Assembly: GCF_021134715.1 (NCBI RefSeq)
Contig: NC_060026.1
Span: forward strand, 5,695,001-5,759,000
Origin: Daphnia pulex
Lineage: Eukaryota; Arthropoda; Branchiopoda; Diplostraca; Daphniidae
Direction: 5' to 3'
Length of the DNA: 64,000 nucleotides
In this document: positions 49,301 to 60,627 of the stretch, piece by piece
Position numbering within the stretch: the stretch's first letter is position 1
Layout of the letters: each line of letters starts with the position of its first letter
Notes under the pieces: generated by a model
Seen by the model: the letters and a program-made list of their open reading frames with translations, nothing else
The model's database searches: none
What the model was told of the DNA's origin: nothing
Translations under genes and position numbers: made by a program

Positions 49301-51350
49301 AGTCGTACAACTGTGACTTTTTCTTATTCATTGGGGCCAAGAAAAGGTCGACTCTCCTAATCGCTAGACAATTGCCAATTGAATTTTGTTCTCTCACGGT
49401 GTGTTGTGCTCAAGTCATCATTTGTTTGTTGCCCTTTTTCAGGTGATGCCGAGCGTGCTGGTTAAACCGGCACTTTGGGCGGCCCTGGTGGCGTTCCATT
49501 TTGCTCTCAGCCTCAGCATCGACATCGTCGTGGGGTCCGTGGGCGGGCTCTTCTCCCTGCACCTGGCCAGTCAAGCCTATTTCGTACTCTGGTCGCTGGC
49601 CCTGTCGCTCGGCTATCTGGCCGCTTTCGCTCCGGCCACCAGGGCCGCCGTCAGCCTGCAGACAGAGACCGTGCGCAGCCATTTGACTGCCCTCCACGTC
49701 CACGGCGCCTCCCTGCCCAGATATCTGCCCCATCCGACGCTTCTCAGGGCCGTCCGCGTCACTCTGGCCGCCGCCATTTTGGCCCTGCTGGTCGCCGCCT
49801 TCCAGCTCTACGGCATGTTCGGCGTTTACGGTTTACCGTGGCGCCAGCAGCCCAATACGCCGGCCGGCAGCGCCAGCCTCGGCCTGGGCAACAGCGCCGT
49901 GCCCGTCGTCCTGACCGCCGAATTCTTGGCCCGTTACCAAGGACTGCAGCGCGAGCGCAACCTCAACGTCGATGCTCTGCGCGAGGTGCTGGGCCTTCCG
50001 TCCTCCTTGTCCAGCATGGAACAAGTGGCTGACGAGAAGCGACTCGATCACTGGCCAGTGGCAACCGAGAACTTTTGGCCGTGGTGGACCTACCAGCTGG
50101 TGGCTCGACTCCTCGAGTTCATCATGGCCGCCCTCATTGCCTACGTGGCCGTCCAGCCGCTGCGCTACAATCAAAGCACGCTGGCCGAGAAACAAGGTGA
50201 TGTCAGCGGTCAATCGTCGACGGCCAAGAAAGGCTCCTTGTGGATGTTTGCTGGCCGATCGTTCAAGAACGGCTCAATCGAGACGCTGTCAACGCTCTGT
50301 TGCCACAGCAACAGAAGTGCCATGGCTCGTAACGGAGCTGGAAATGGGGAGACGGCCGCTGGAGGTGTCATGACCGACCTGTCGCCAATTAAATCAGTCA
50401 CCTCCGACGAATCTCCGTACCCACCGGCCAATTTGAGGAATTACTGCTACTCCAATCCGACCTCATCTCACCAACACCAGCACCTTCACCTTCATCAGGT
50501 CCAGCAACAAATGGAACGATCGTCGATTCCACCCAACCATTCGGCCACTTCCTCGGCTTCTTCGTCGGCTTTCACGACTCTCTACGATTCGAAACGATCG
50601 TCGTCACAGCAGCACCAGAGGCCGCGATGCTCCATCGCCATGTCGCATCCGCAGGTCTCCTCAGTTTTGGTCAACGACAGCGGATTCATTCGCTTTCGTG
50701 ACGGCATCGCCTCCGATTCGACGGACCAGATGGAACAACCCTACGAGGAAGTGGACCGACAGGTGCGAGGTGCCGCTGCCGCCGGAGACCCGCACCACTC
50801 GCACCAACATATCTATCAGGAGCTCGGCTACAAGGCCCCGTCGATGACGTATTACTCGACCGCTTCGTCGATGACTTCTTCCTCCAACACCAACAAAGGG
50901 ACGGCCACAACGCCGTCCGTCTGTACATACGAACATCTTTGCCGCCGTGGTCTGGCCGGCTACTACGAACCGCAGTTGTACGAGATGCAACTGCCCAATA
51001 ACGCCCAGTTACTGAGTCTGCTGGCCAAGGAAAGCTGCCAGGTGTTTCAGACGTGCAACATTTACGGCGGATCACTAGCTGGACAGCATCCACCTATCCC
51101 CGCCCAGCATTTGTTGCGACACCAGCATTGCCAGCACTGTCAGCACTGCAATTGCAGCAGCTCCAATCAGCATCTGGCCAGTGGCGTTGACACCCATGAC
51201 GAATCCCCGGCCGCTTCTCTGTGCGGCCAGAAATCGTCCAATTACGAATCGTATGGACCCAAACCTGAAGGGCAGAGCCCTGCCAATCAGTCGGACGTCC
51301 TTCAGGTGATCAATCCCCCAGACATGAGAAATATTCCAATTTTCTTGTAA
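46341..51350 (+). CDS. Seven-helix membrane protein with mucin-like ectodomain, PRRT3/PRRT4-like
   Basis: Two coding exons, 46341-47870 and 49443-51350, join in phase 0 (CTGCAG/GTAACA donor; TTTTTCAG acceptor) to give about 1145 residues. Residues 1-25 form a signal peptide (ALVMAVLQLCCAT core; a second Met at 7). Residues 30-400 are Ser/Thr/Pro/Gly-rich, with dense Thr runs at about 310-390, typical of O-glycosylated stalks. Hydrophobic helices follow near 412-434, 448-470, 480-505, 519-541, 546-572, 613-640 and 728-750, ending in WWTYQLVARLLEFIMAAL. The tail to 1145 is Ser/Gln/His-rich and cytoplasmic by this topology. The helix block resembles vertebrate proline-rich transmembrane proteins PRRT3/PRRT4, whose role is poorly known. 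The 3' end is uncertain: CAG/GTGATC at 51305 could be a donor leading to the tract at 51635-52742. An AATAAA at 51630 supports ending here. Confidence 0.8.
47871..49442 (+). other. Intron of the PRRT-like gene
   Basis: Begins GTAACAAAC and ends TTGTTTGTTGCCCTTTTTCAG. It contains CT-rich tracts and an (AAAG)7 repeat at 48351-48381. No coding text is seen. It separates the third predicted membrane helix from the fourth. Confidence 0.8.
48351..48381. repeat. (AAAG)7 microsatellite
   Basis: Tetranucleotide tract inside the intron of the PRRT-like gene, preceded by a CT tract with which it can partly pair. Confidence 0.95.
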
Positions 51351-51629
51351 AGAAAACGTACAGCGACCGAACGGAAAGAGCCAGTCAGAACCAACAAACG
51401 AATATGTACCCAGACTCAACACGACCCACTTTCTCTCAATATTGAATTCATGATATTTCTATATTCAAAATCATTCTCTTCGTATGCGTAGCTACAAAAG
51501 TTTAGCCCAACCGTCTTCCATCTACTATTCTTTATTCGCATTTGGACCTCGAAAGCAGATACAAGTTCGTTGCTACGATGTGCTTACAAATTCAATGCGG
51601 TTTATTTGCATATCTGAAAGGAAAAAATG

Positions 51630-51635
51630 AATAAA
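51630..51635 (+). promoter_or_regulatory. Polyadenylation signal AATAAA
   Basis: Canonical hexamer 280 nt after the stop codon of the PRRT-like gene, fitting its 3' end. Confidence 0.5.
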
Positions 51636-52742
51636 CACCCCCAGAATGGCCTACTAGACGTTGGGATGGCAGCTTCCAGATGATAACGGATGAAGAACAC
51701 AAGAAAAAGCTCAAGACAACTCAAACTCAAGACAACTCTTATTTACGGCCGCATCGGCTTGGCTTCGGTGTTGGGAATTCAAGAATGCATTCAAGCTGGA
51801 ACGTGAACGGAATGAAACTAGGCTCATCAGCCAAATCTAGGTGGGAATCGACAGCAAGAAAGGAGGGCACCAATCAATCAGCACCTCAGCGCATCTCCTC
51901 CACGCCAACCGCCGTCCAGGATTTACCGAGCGTGCCGATACGATTTCAACGAATCCTCGTCATGTGTCCGCCTCATGACAAAAACCCCGAACCACAATCG
52001 GCCGATCCCATTAGGATGTCTGTACCAGCAGTGGTGAACACACGGTTCAGCCCCGAATCCGTCCATCGCTTACTTGCTCCGTCCATCACACTATCCAGCT
52101 GTAGTACGCTACTCCGGCTATTATAGAAAGGATCAAATAGGACACACCCTACGAGTACAGGCCCTCCTTTACCTTTCGCGCTCCTTGAAACGAGTTTCAC
52201 CGAGGTGTGCTACATTACGGCGGTGGTGCTTCTTCTTCCCAGCCACAAGTTTAATCACCTGGTCAACAGTAAACAGAAGGATCGCAACTCACCGTCCAGC
52301 ATGTCTTTGTGATCTTTGACAAACCCATGCATCCATTCCACACTTCAACAAGTCGGGAATAATGGCGATATCGACGAGCGATATTCATATGGTAGCTCAT
52401 CTCCGAGCCACGTTTACTGGAATTATAATCAAGAGTCCATCATTGCTTCTCCAGTATAGAAGCAATCCTGATGTTTACGACTGCAGCTACACAACAGCAT
52501 TGGCCGACCGACCCTCTCCAGGTAAATTATTATTGCAAATAATTCAAAAGTTATCTTTGTAATGCTCATCCTTTTTATTTTACTTTTTAGAAGTCGAAGA
52601 TTTGATACAAACCCATTCAAGTTCTGATGACGGTGCATCGTACGAATCGAGTAATTTGACAACATCTGTTCATCTCCTTAAACCAGCAGCTGGAATGCGG
52701 AGAAAGCACTCGAGAGTTGGACCAGTGAAGCCTGAAGAATAG
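51635..52742 (+). pseudogene. Coding-like tract with two stops and a frame change, ending in a clean spliced exon
   Basis: One frame stays open from 51635 to about 52449 except for TAG at 52124 and TGA at 52310. It includes MITDEEHKKKLKTTQTQDNS (51680), FNHLVNSKQKDRNSPSSMS and DERYSYGSSSPSHVYWNYNQ. At about 52450 the coding-like text moves to the next frame (YRSNPDVYDCSYTTALADRP). It then reaches a donor CCAG/GTAAATT (52522), a 69-nt intron, an acceptor TTTTTAG (52590) and a last exon EVEDLIQTHSSSDDGASYES...VKPEE* ending 52742, in phase. The composition (Ser, Tyr, Asn, His) resembles the tail of the PRRT-like protein, so this may be an alternative or former C-terminus of that gene. It might also be a separate small gene. 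Short unseen introns or sequence errors could explain the stops. Confidence 0.4.
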
Positions 52743-55017
52743 CAATTCGAATACTAAGGTGGAAAAGCTCTCTCTGAATATACGCGAAGATTGAAATGAA
52801 CTCAGTTATGATTTTGTTGGTTCTCATATAATAACACCCCGCTTGATTTAAGAAAATCAATATCTGTATGGATTACGCTGTTCGAATTATGTACGTAAAG
52901 AAAATATTATTGTTATTTACTGTTGTATAAAGGCAAACGTTGCTGATCCGTCGGAACACTTTGACATGTATTGCGCGTCATATTGTTCATGTTCATACGT
53001 CTAAATTCGCAATTCATTTTGTTTTCATGTGACTCATCAATAATTGTTCTCTTTGTTTCTTCATTTATTTTCCATTTTTCCTATCATTTGGCTCCTGTCA
53101 TGTGGAGCAATGTTGTGTTCCCATCCCTAGTCTGTCGAGTGTAATGTTTTATGGGGCAAATTATCAATCGCGACATTCCAATAAATAGTTCTTTTATTAG
53201 TAACTCATATGTTTGACAATTCGGTGTAAATATTACTGTATCTAATTATTCATTCTGTAACGTGCAGCCATGCTTGGAAGATGAATAGGATTACAAGTAT
53301 AAACCATTTATTTACCGCGTATTGCTGTCGATCTGTTCGAAAATGTATCGGCATGATTTTTTCTTTGTAACCATTTCATTGCTGGGTACACAACAATTGG
53401 GTACATAGCATTGAACTCTACATCAGTCATGGATCGTAAATGAATCACAACGAAAAAATAAGCAGCTGCAAATAATACAAAGTAAGTTTTTTTTAACGAG
53501 CGATTTACGTTCTTTTACTTCAAGCAGAGAATCAGTTGTTTATATTAAGTCGAACAAATTTACTACCAGAAAATATGAGTACAAAGAAAACTGTTGAAAA
53601 AATAAAAAAATAAATATTACCTAATATCACCTCTAATTACACTGCAAAACAGCACTCAAACAAAAGATTTCCGGAAAACAAAGACTGGTGTGATTCCGCA
53701 ACTCATAATAAGGTACGCACGCCTCCAGAAGAACAAATAACGCTAACAATGAATCCACAACTCAACAGGGCCAGAACGCCAGATTTGCATTAGCTATGAA
53801 TCGCGACTATAGCGGCATCGCAGGATTCGCAGCCAGTCGCAACTCGCAAATGTCGCAATGCATACTTCCCACTTTATGTAGAATTTAGTGAAAAATCAAA
53901 TCGGGCACTCTGTAAATGTTCTAATTAATACAGTTTTTTTTTTAGTTGACAATAATAATAATCCTTGAAAATCCAAGAACATTTTCTTCTATTTTCTGTC
54001 TGTTTTCGCCAACATGCCTTCTGGTATTGTTTTGCTTTAAAAAAATACTCGTATTCGTACTTCTTTTGTCTTACTTGATTGGCCGTGGCCGGGGCTCAAG
54101 GCAAAAAAATAAGTTCGGAAGACGGATGGGTGAAAAGAAAAACAAAAAAGGGGCAACAAACAAATGCACGCGCGAGAGAAGAAACAAAAAAAAATGTTTC
54201 CCCCTTAGAAATCTCATAGTATCATATACTATATACAAGTCAATTACACACGCATTGCAATGCCATAAAATCTAAAGATTTATTATTTCATTTTTTCGAA
54301 TTCGCATAGTATGTAAACTGAATAATACTCTGTTTCTTTATTCTGACATTCCTTATTGTACAGGAAATGGGGCACTCATCAGTCATCAACGCTTTTCTCA
54401 CTTAATCCAAACAAGATTTTATGGGCTTCTTCGAACACGGACTAAGCTAATCCTCAAACTGCCACTGAGGCATTATTCGAAAAAGGGCTAAGTTTATTTA
54501 TGTAAAATAACTTTCGATTGTTTGATAATTGTCCACAGAATTGCAGTTCATGCTGACGTAATATGGGAATCAGATACACATTACTGTAGAAAAAAAATTT
54601 CGTTGTTTTATTAGAAGATTGAAAATGCGATGATTGTAAAGAAATAAACCAAAGGATTACACGGACGGACCGGGACAGACAACACGGTTACCCAAAATGT
54701 AAGCGCTATCGTTCGCTAATCGCTCGATGTTTTTCTGAAATATTATCCCTGCAGTTCATACTTGTTTTTTGCTTGTTATTAAAAGCATTTTCGTAACAAC
54801 ATTTTAAAATCATTTTAAGTTGCAACACTTTAAAAATATATGATATTATGATGCCAAGCATCATGCCATATTAGAAATATCATCGTGTGGGGCGTGTGGA
54901 GTAAGATCAGAAATTTTCACGACACCTAGCCGCGACATAACGAACTAAGTGTAAAGAGCAATCGCAGGCGTCGCTTTGAATAAGTTCATGGCGGGCTGAT
55001 CGTACATTTCCTCTTAA
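52743..55017. other. Intergenic, AT-rich
   Basis: No supported gene. An AATAAA near 53180 could end the transcript of the tract at 51.6-52.7 kb. The last ~100 nt (54915-55017) should hold the lin-54 5' UTR and promoter; no TATA box is evident there. Confidence 0.5.
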
Positions 55018-58000
55018 ATGATGTCGAGTTCTCGAGATGAAGGTATTTATATTTTATCTTACCGTTGTTTAGATCATGACTGTGTTATTTCCGTCAAGTT
55101 AAGAATACTAATTTCACACAAAAATAGATCTGATTGCATAAAATTCAAGCTAGGTTGATGCCCTTAGGAAACTATTTTCAAAATGGCGCCTATTACAGGC
55201 GGGTTTTTCGATATTCGTTGAAAAATCTTTTTAAACTGGAATAAATTTTGGATTACATTAAACAGATATTAACCTTCCCAATGCTAAGATCACTTAGAAG
55301 CTTATTTGATAGTATGATTAAGTACCTACTTGATAGATATTTACCTTACTAATCTTGTTTTCCTTCCCAGTTTCCGCTATGCAAGTCGAAACAGATGACT
55401 TCATTCTCTCCCTTACTTCTGTTGGAGAAGAAAATGATGAACATACAGAAGTGATAACAACAGAAGTCTCAGATTTACCTCCTGATTTAGTTAACACTGA
55501 TGTGGCTGATTTGGTAAGTTATTAAAGCTATCAAAGTTGGTTTCTAAAGACAGTTGTTATTTAGCATTCTTTGACATATTTTTAAATTTCCAACCATATT
55601 CTTTTGAAGGCAAACAACCCCAGTCTATGGCTTGGATTAGAAGGAGCATTGGAATCGAATGATGCAGTATCCAACATGTCCAATGTTTCTGGCATAGTAG
55701 AGGAACATGTTCAGACAAATGAGTCAGCAGTGCATTTAGGAAATGACCCCAACAACTTGAATATGAATGATCTGGGTCATTCTGAAGAAGTGGAAACTAT
55801 GACTATTGAAGCTATGGAGGTGGATGTGCAAGTAATATACTCTAAATATTAAACTTTTTTTTTCCTAATTATCTGTTGTTTACATTATTTTAGAACATGG
55901 AAGTGAGCAGAAGTCAAGAGGTACACTCAATACCCTTAGAAAGTTTTATGGATCAAAGTGACATGGGAATCAGTATCATGACAAGCCAGTGTGATGATAA
56001 AAATGCGCCCTCGATAACGCCAATGTCCGTTTCCTTACCGGTAGTCGAACCAGTGACTAGAACTGTTTTCCCTCTGGGTCAAATCAAGAAAACAATTCCA
56101 GTTTCTTCCTCGACTCAGGTTTAATTAATATTTTATTTTTCTTAATTATTTCTTTTATTAATTATTGGTTTTTCAATGAATAGGTTACTAAAGTCGTGCT
56201 AGCACCCACAAGCCAAAATCAAACTGGACAGCCATTACTTCTTACAGTTCCAGCATCAACAAGTGGATTAACATCTCTACTAACTCCGAATACAAATTTG
56301 CGGTTTGTTAATGCCCTTAGTACAGATGGAAGTAAAATGTCGACCATCGGTACACCCTCTTCAAACATTCATTCACAATCTGTTCGCCTTATGAGCCCGA
56401 CCAAAACCATCACACTTCAGCAAGCCCAACAGCTTGGACTTATATCGCCTAAAAAGGTAGACAAACGCCTAAAAAACGTATGAAATGGGAACTAATATAT
56501 ATTTTAAAATCAGGGGCAACCTTTAATTGTAAATAAAGTCGCCGTTGCCACGGCAAGTCAAGGAACCCCTACTACCAATATCTTGGCAGGAAAACAAGGA
56601 GCTAAATTTGCAGGAGGAAACGTGACGTTGGTAAGAAGCGCCCCCACCAAAACACCAACGAAAATTGCCCCAGCTCCCCCGCAGACAGTTGCATCGAATA
56701 TTTCATCCAGTTCTTCAATACAAAGCCAACCAACCAGCTTACTGATAAAGAACGCTGCTGGACAAGTAACAATGGCAGCACTGGTCCAAACTAGACCCAA
56801 CGGTGGTAATGTCACCAACATGAACCCCCTTAGTCCTCAGAAGTTCGTACTGAGACCTTCTGCACCAGGCCCGATCACTGCAGCCCAAGGTAAAATCGCA
56901 GATTTGTGTTAAAATGCGAATTTATCTTTTATGTTGCGAATTTTAAAACTGTGGTTTTTGTAATTAATTATTTAATAATCCATTTTTCAAACATATTTTT
57001 AGTTCGTCAAGGAAGTGGAACACAACCGGCTCAGTACATAAGATTAACAACAGCTCAAGCTTTAGCTGCCGGAATACTCCCCGCAATCGGAACCCACGGA
57101 GAACAGAGTGGTCAACAGCAGCATTTTCAACTTGCCGGGAACAAGGTTGTTTCGATCATCAAAATTGGAATGTGTAAATTAATATGAAATGTATTGGTTT
57201 TAGATACAATTAGTTCGCGTTGTTAACCCATCTGCTGGAAACAACGGGTCGGGAAATTTGGTTACTGCATCAGGAACTTCAAAAGTTATAATCGGGGCAC
57301 CTACTGCAAATTCTATTAAGGTAAAATATTCAACCTGATAATCCTGAAATTATACAGAATTACAATTTTTTGTTTTTATTGTTTTTAAAAAAATTTTAAC
57401 AGATTCATTCAGCAAACAGTTCGCTGGCACAACAAACAGTTAAGGGAACAACTACTTTAACAAAGGCGGTAGGGCAAGTAAAGGGTGCGATTTCCACTGT
57501 TAATGTTCCTCCAGGAGCTCAACGTATTATACTACCTGCTGGATCGATGGGTTCCCTGGCAAGCGGCCTTGTGATGGTTCCAGCTCAGTATACTTCTCAG
57601 GTGATTCATCTATCTTGTGTTCGATTTAATAGGTCTAGGAAAGTCGACGAATTTGATTTCTTAGATATCACGTAATTTTATTGATGAAACGTTTATTTTC
57701 AATTTATTTTTAGAGTTCAATCGGGGTGAGTGGTTCGCCAGCAACAGTCAACTTCTCGACCATTACAACCAGTGCTGCTACTGTTGTGTCAGATTCTGTT
57801 GCTTCGCCGGTAGTATCTAGCGTCAGTACAACTTCCCGTTTATCCCAACAACCAAAAGCGGCTCCTCCGCCTTCTCCCGAGTCTGCTCAAATGTCGGCTT
57901 CTGCATCCCAGGCAAAAGCACAAAGTGTACTGGAATCGAACGGACTAAAGCCGCGCAAGCCATGCAATTGTACCAAGTCGCAGTGCCTCAAACTGTAAAT

Positions 58001-59027
58001 TCATCCACTTTCTACTTCAACATTTTAGAAAAATAGGGAATTAACTCTTGGGCTTGAAAATTTTCAGTTATTGTGATTGCTTTGCCAACGGCGAGTTCTG
58101 TCATGGTTGTAATTGCGTCTGCTGCGCCAACAACTTGGAGCACGAAGAACTACGTCTGCGAGCTATCAGATCATGTTTAGATCGTAATCCACATGCATTC
58201 AAACCCAAAATTGGTGTCGGATGGGGTCCGGAGCCAAGACGTCACAATAAAGGATGTCACTGCAAGCGCTCCGGCTGTTTAAAAAACTACTGCGAATGTT
58301 ACGAGGTTTGTTTGTTAAATATGTTTGAAAAAATTAAATATGCACGATTATTTAATTGTTGAAATTGTTCCGTAGGCCAAAATAGCTTGCTCCGCCATTT
58401 GTAAATGTATCGGATGCAAAAACTGTGTCGATCCTGCTGGTTCTCCGCCAGGACCTGGAGAGAAAAGACTCTCGAAAATGGCAGCCCTTCAAACTAATCC
58501 GAGCAGTTCTGGCGATAGCCGAACGGTGAGCAATCCAGCTTCTCACAATAGCAAACAAGAAGACCGCACCACTGATCCTCCTAAAGGCTTTTCAATACCT
58601 ACAGCAGCTGGGTCGAGGTATTGTTTTTCACAATTTTTGCAACGTTCTTCACGTTATAACTGAAATGGTCGTGATTTTCTGCAGTAGGCCGCCGTTTAGT
58701 TTCATCACCCAAGAAGTCGTGGAAGCTACGTGTCAGTGCCTTCTTGCCCAGGCTGAAGAGGCCGAAAGGCTGTGTAAAACCTCTACTGAAACGGAAGGCC
58801 TCGTTCTTGAAGAATTCGGTCGATGCCTACTTCAAATAATAGAATACGCTTCCAAAGCCAAAGGTACTATCAAAATTGCCGTCAACGTCCAAAAAATTCA
58901 AGCGTTTAGAAAACAATTAACTCTCTATATCCTATCTCTCAGTCTCTGCCAGCCCTTGATGACACGTCGCCAACCGGGTCAGCAATCGAACAGAGATGGC
59001 CAACCATCTCACGGATTTCATTTCTAA
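55018..59027 (+). CDS. lin-54: LIN54/Mip120-type CXC-domain DNA-binding protein
   Basis: Thirteen exons with GT-AG introns: 55018-55042, 55371-55513, 55610-55831, 55894-56118, 56184-56456, 56514-56889, 57003-57145, 57204-57320, 57403-57600, 57714-57994, 58068-58305, 58376-58617 and 58685-59027. All phases agree and give about 941 residues. Two adjacent ATGs (55018, 55021) follow an in-frame TAA. Residues 1-650 are acidic then Ser/Thr/Gln-rich. The CXC-hinge-CXC module spans about 653-770: [18 protein letters not shown], then [18 protein letters not shown] and CKCIGCKNC, with the hinge [11 protein letters not shown] between. LIN54 binds CHR promoter elements and tethers the DREAM/MMB cell-cycle complex in the nucleus. 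The C-terminal helix [18 protein letters not shown] is present. The end is ambiguous: a 79-nt intron (58864-58942, with a strong pyrimidine tract) would give a shorter tail stopping at 58959 (about 892 residues), closer to what I recall of family ends. Confidence 0.93.
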
Positions 59028-59046
59028 ATTTACTATGTACAAAGTA

Positions 59047-59546
59047 CGGTCCCAATAGACTATCCCCCAAAGGGTTTTAAACAACTCGCGGCCGTTTAGC
59101 TTCAGTCAATTTTAGAGTGAAAATATGATCGCAGAACAATTTACAAATATTTTTATTTACCTTTCTTTTACAGTAAAATTATAACCTCTTGTACAGCTAG
59201 GTAAACAGTGAGCTGCATTGAAACTTTAAAGACAAACAACGATTAATTTCATTGAGTTTCAAGTGGTGGTAGCGCCCAAAAATAAGTCGTGATTTTTGCC
59301 AATTTTCGAATTCTATTGTCGAAGTTAAGTTGTTGAGCGCTACCACTAAAGAATTGAAATTAAAGGCTGTTTTTCTTAAAAATGTACTAGTAGCTTATTC
59401 TTTACCAATGTGCAAACGAGGTTTTGATTACGTTACTGTAACAATAACATTGTTTCAAGAACTAATTTTTTAATTACTAAAAAACATTTATAGTATCTTT
59501 TCGGCTGTGAATGTTTAACTCTTCGTTGAATAGTCTATTGGGACCA
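59047..59546. mobile_element. 500-bp palindromic (foldback) MITE in the lin-54 3' region
   Basis: GGTCCCAATAGACTAT at 59048-59063 is matched by its exact reverse complement at 59530-59545. Further arm pairs follow in mirror order: a TTACAGTAA/TTACTGTAA region with CCTC/GAGG, ATTAATTTCA/TGAAATTAAAG, and a perfect GTGGTAGCGC (59266-59275) / GCGCTACCAC (59337-59346). The whole segment is thus one long imperfect hairpin with a loop of about 60 nt. TA lies just outside both ends (59045-59046 and 59547-59548), fitting a TA target duplication. It starts 20 nt after the longer lin-54 stop, so it is probably transcribed as 3' UTR. Confidence 0.75.
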
Positions 59547-60288
59547 TAGTTTTATACATTATAATTTTTTAAGAAGAAATTCAATGAGATGGTCGCTTTT
59601 GGTCGTTCGGCTTAAACTGACCCAAGCTTAGTATAAATGGAGCCGGGATTTATTTGTTGATAGAACTCCGTGCATGTCATAGATATATTAACCTTCTGTC
59701 TTTATTGTTTTGCTACTGCTTCTTTTGTTCATCTTGAGTTTTTTAGATGTAAAAATATGGCTTCAAGGGGAGATGATTTAGGACTTTTTGACGTGGTTCA
59801 AATATACCATAATCTAAGGCTTGAAGAGAGTGAGTTAAGTTAAATAGACACCAAATATAATTTTTTTTTTCTTTGGTGTAATTTTGGAATATTGGTGTAA
59901 TTTTCATGCTCCTTTTTTTGTATAGAGCTGTGCATTTTGTATGGGTGATAGCTAACTGGGTAACCAAATCTATAGCTCATACCAAGTTTACTCGTTTTAA
60001 CTAAAAAAATGGAAATCCAATGATCTATAATATTGATTACTTTGTAATGGTTGTTATTCCCTTGACTTGTTTTACTTTTGGTTTTTAAAATACAGAACGA
60101 TGTGGGTTTTGTATTCGGGTTTTCTAACATGTCCTGGTTTTTCCTAGTTTTAATACTAGGTTAAAGTACTAGTTTCCGAAATATCGAAAGAGAGACTGCA
60201 AATCACGGTGAATTCGCATCGTTTAAAAATGTTTGATGGAATGTGTATATTGAGTCTGTAACTGAAATTGAATTAAGGAATATATAGC

Positions 60289-60294
60289 AATAAA
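60289..60294 (+). promoter_or_regulatory. Candidate polyadenylation signal AATAAA for lin-54
   Basis: First clear canonical hexamer noticed downstream of the lin-54 stop; would give a 3' UTR of about 1.3 kb that includes the palindromic element. Confidence 0.35.
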
Positions 60295-60597
60295 ATGATC
60301 CATTTCAAAGACTAAGAGGGAAGCGGAGGGAAGTAAAAATAAAACCGGGTTAGATTAGATTCGTTTTAATTTAGAAATACATTTAACATTTTGAACTTAA
60401 TTGCTTTTCACTTTTTTCCCAAAATAAAAATTACAATTAAAAGCGCGTTATTTGTAAATTTTTTGTTTACCTACGCAGTACCCGTACTAAACTTGGAAAC
60501 AGGGTGAGGAGGTCGAGGAGTGATCTCTTTTAGCGCCAAATAAAAACCCGACGCTCGGTTTCTTACGTGTCCCCGTTTTGTTTTGTTTTTTGTTTTT

Positions 60598-60627
60598 TTG
60601 CGATAACCCTCGTTAGAGTTATCGCAA
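60598..60627. repeat. Perfect 10-bp stem-loop TTGCGATAAC/GTTATCGCAA
   Basis: Ten-base perfect arms with a 10-nt loop, preceded by a T-rich tract. It lies in the lin-54/NDST intergenic space. Function unknown. Confidence 0.7.

Noticed and set aside
49475..50032. 185-codon plus-strand frame overlapping PRRT-like exon 2
   Set aside because: Out-of-frame shadow in GC-rich coding DNA; the main frame carries the membrane helices.
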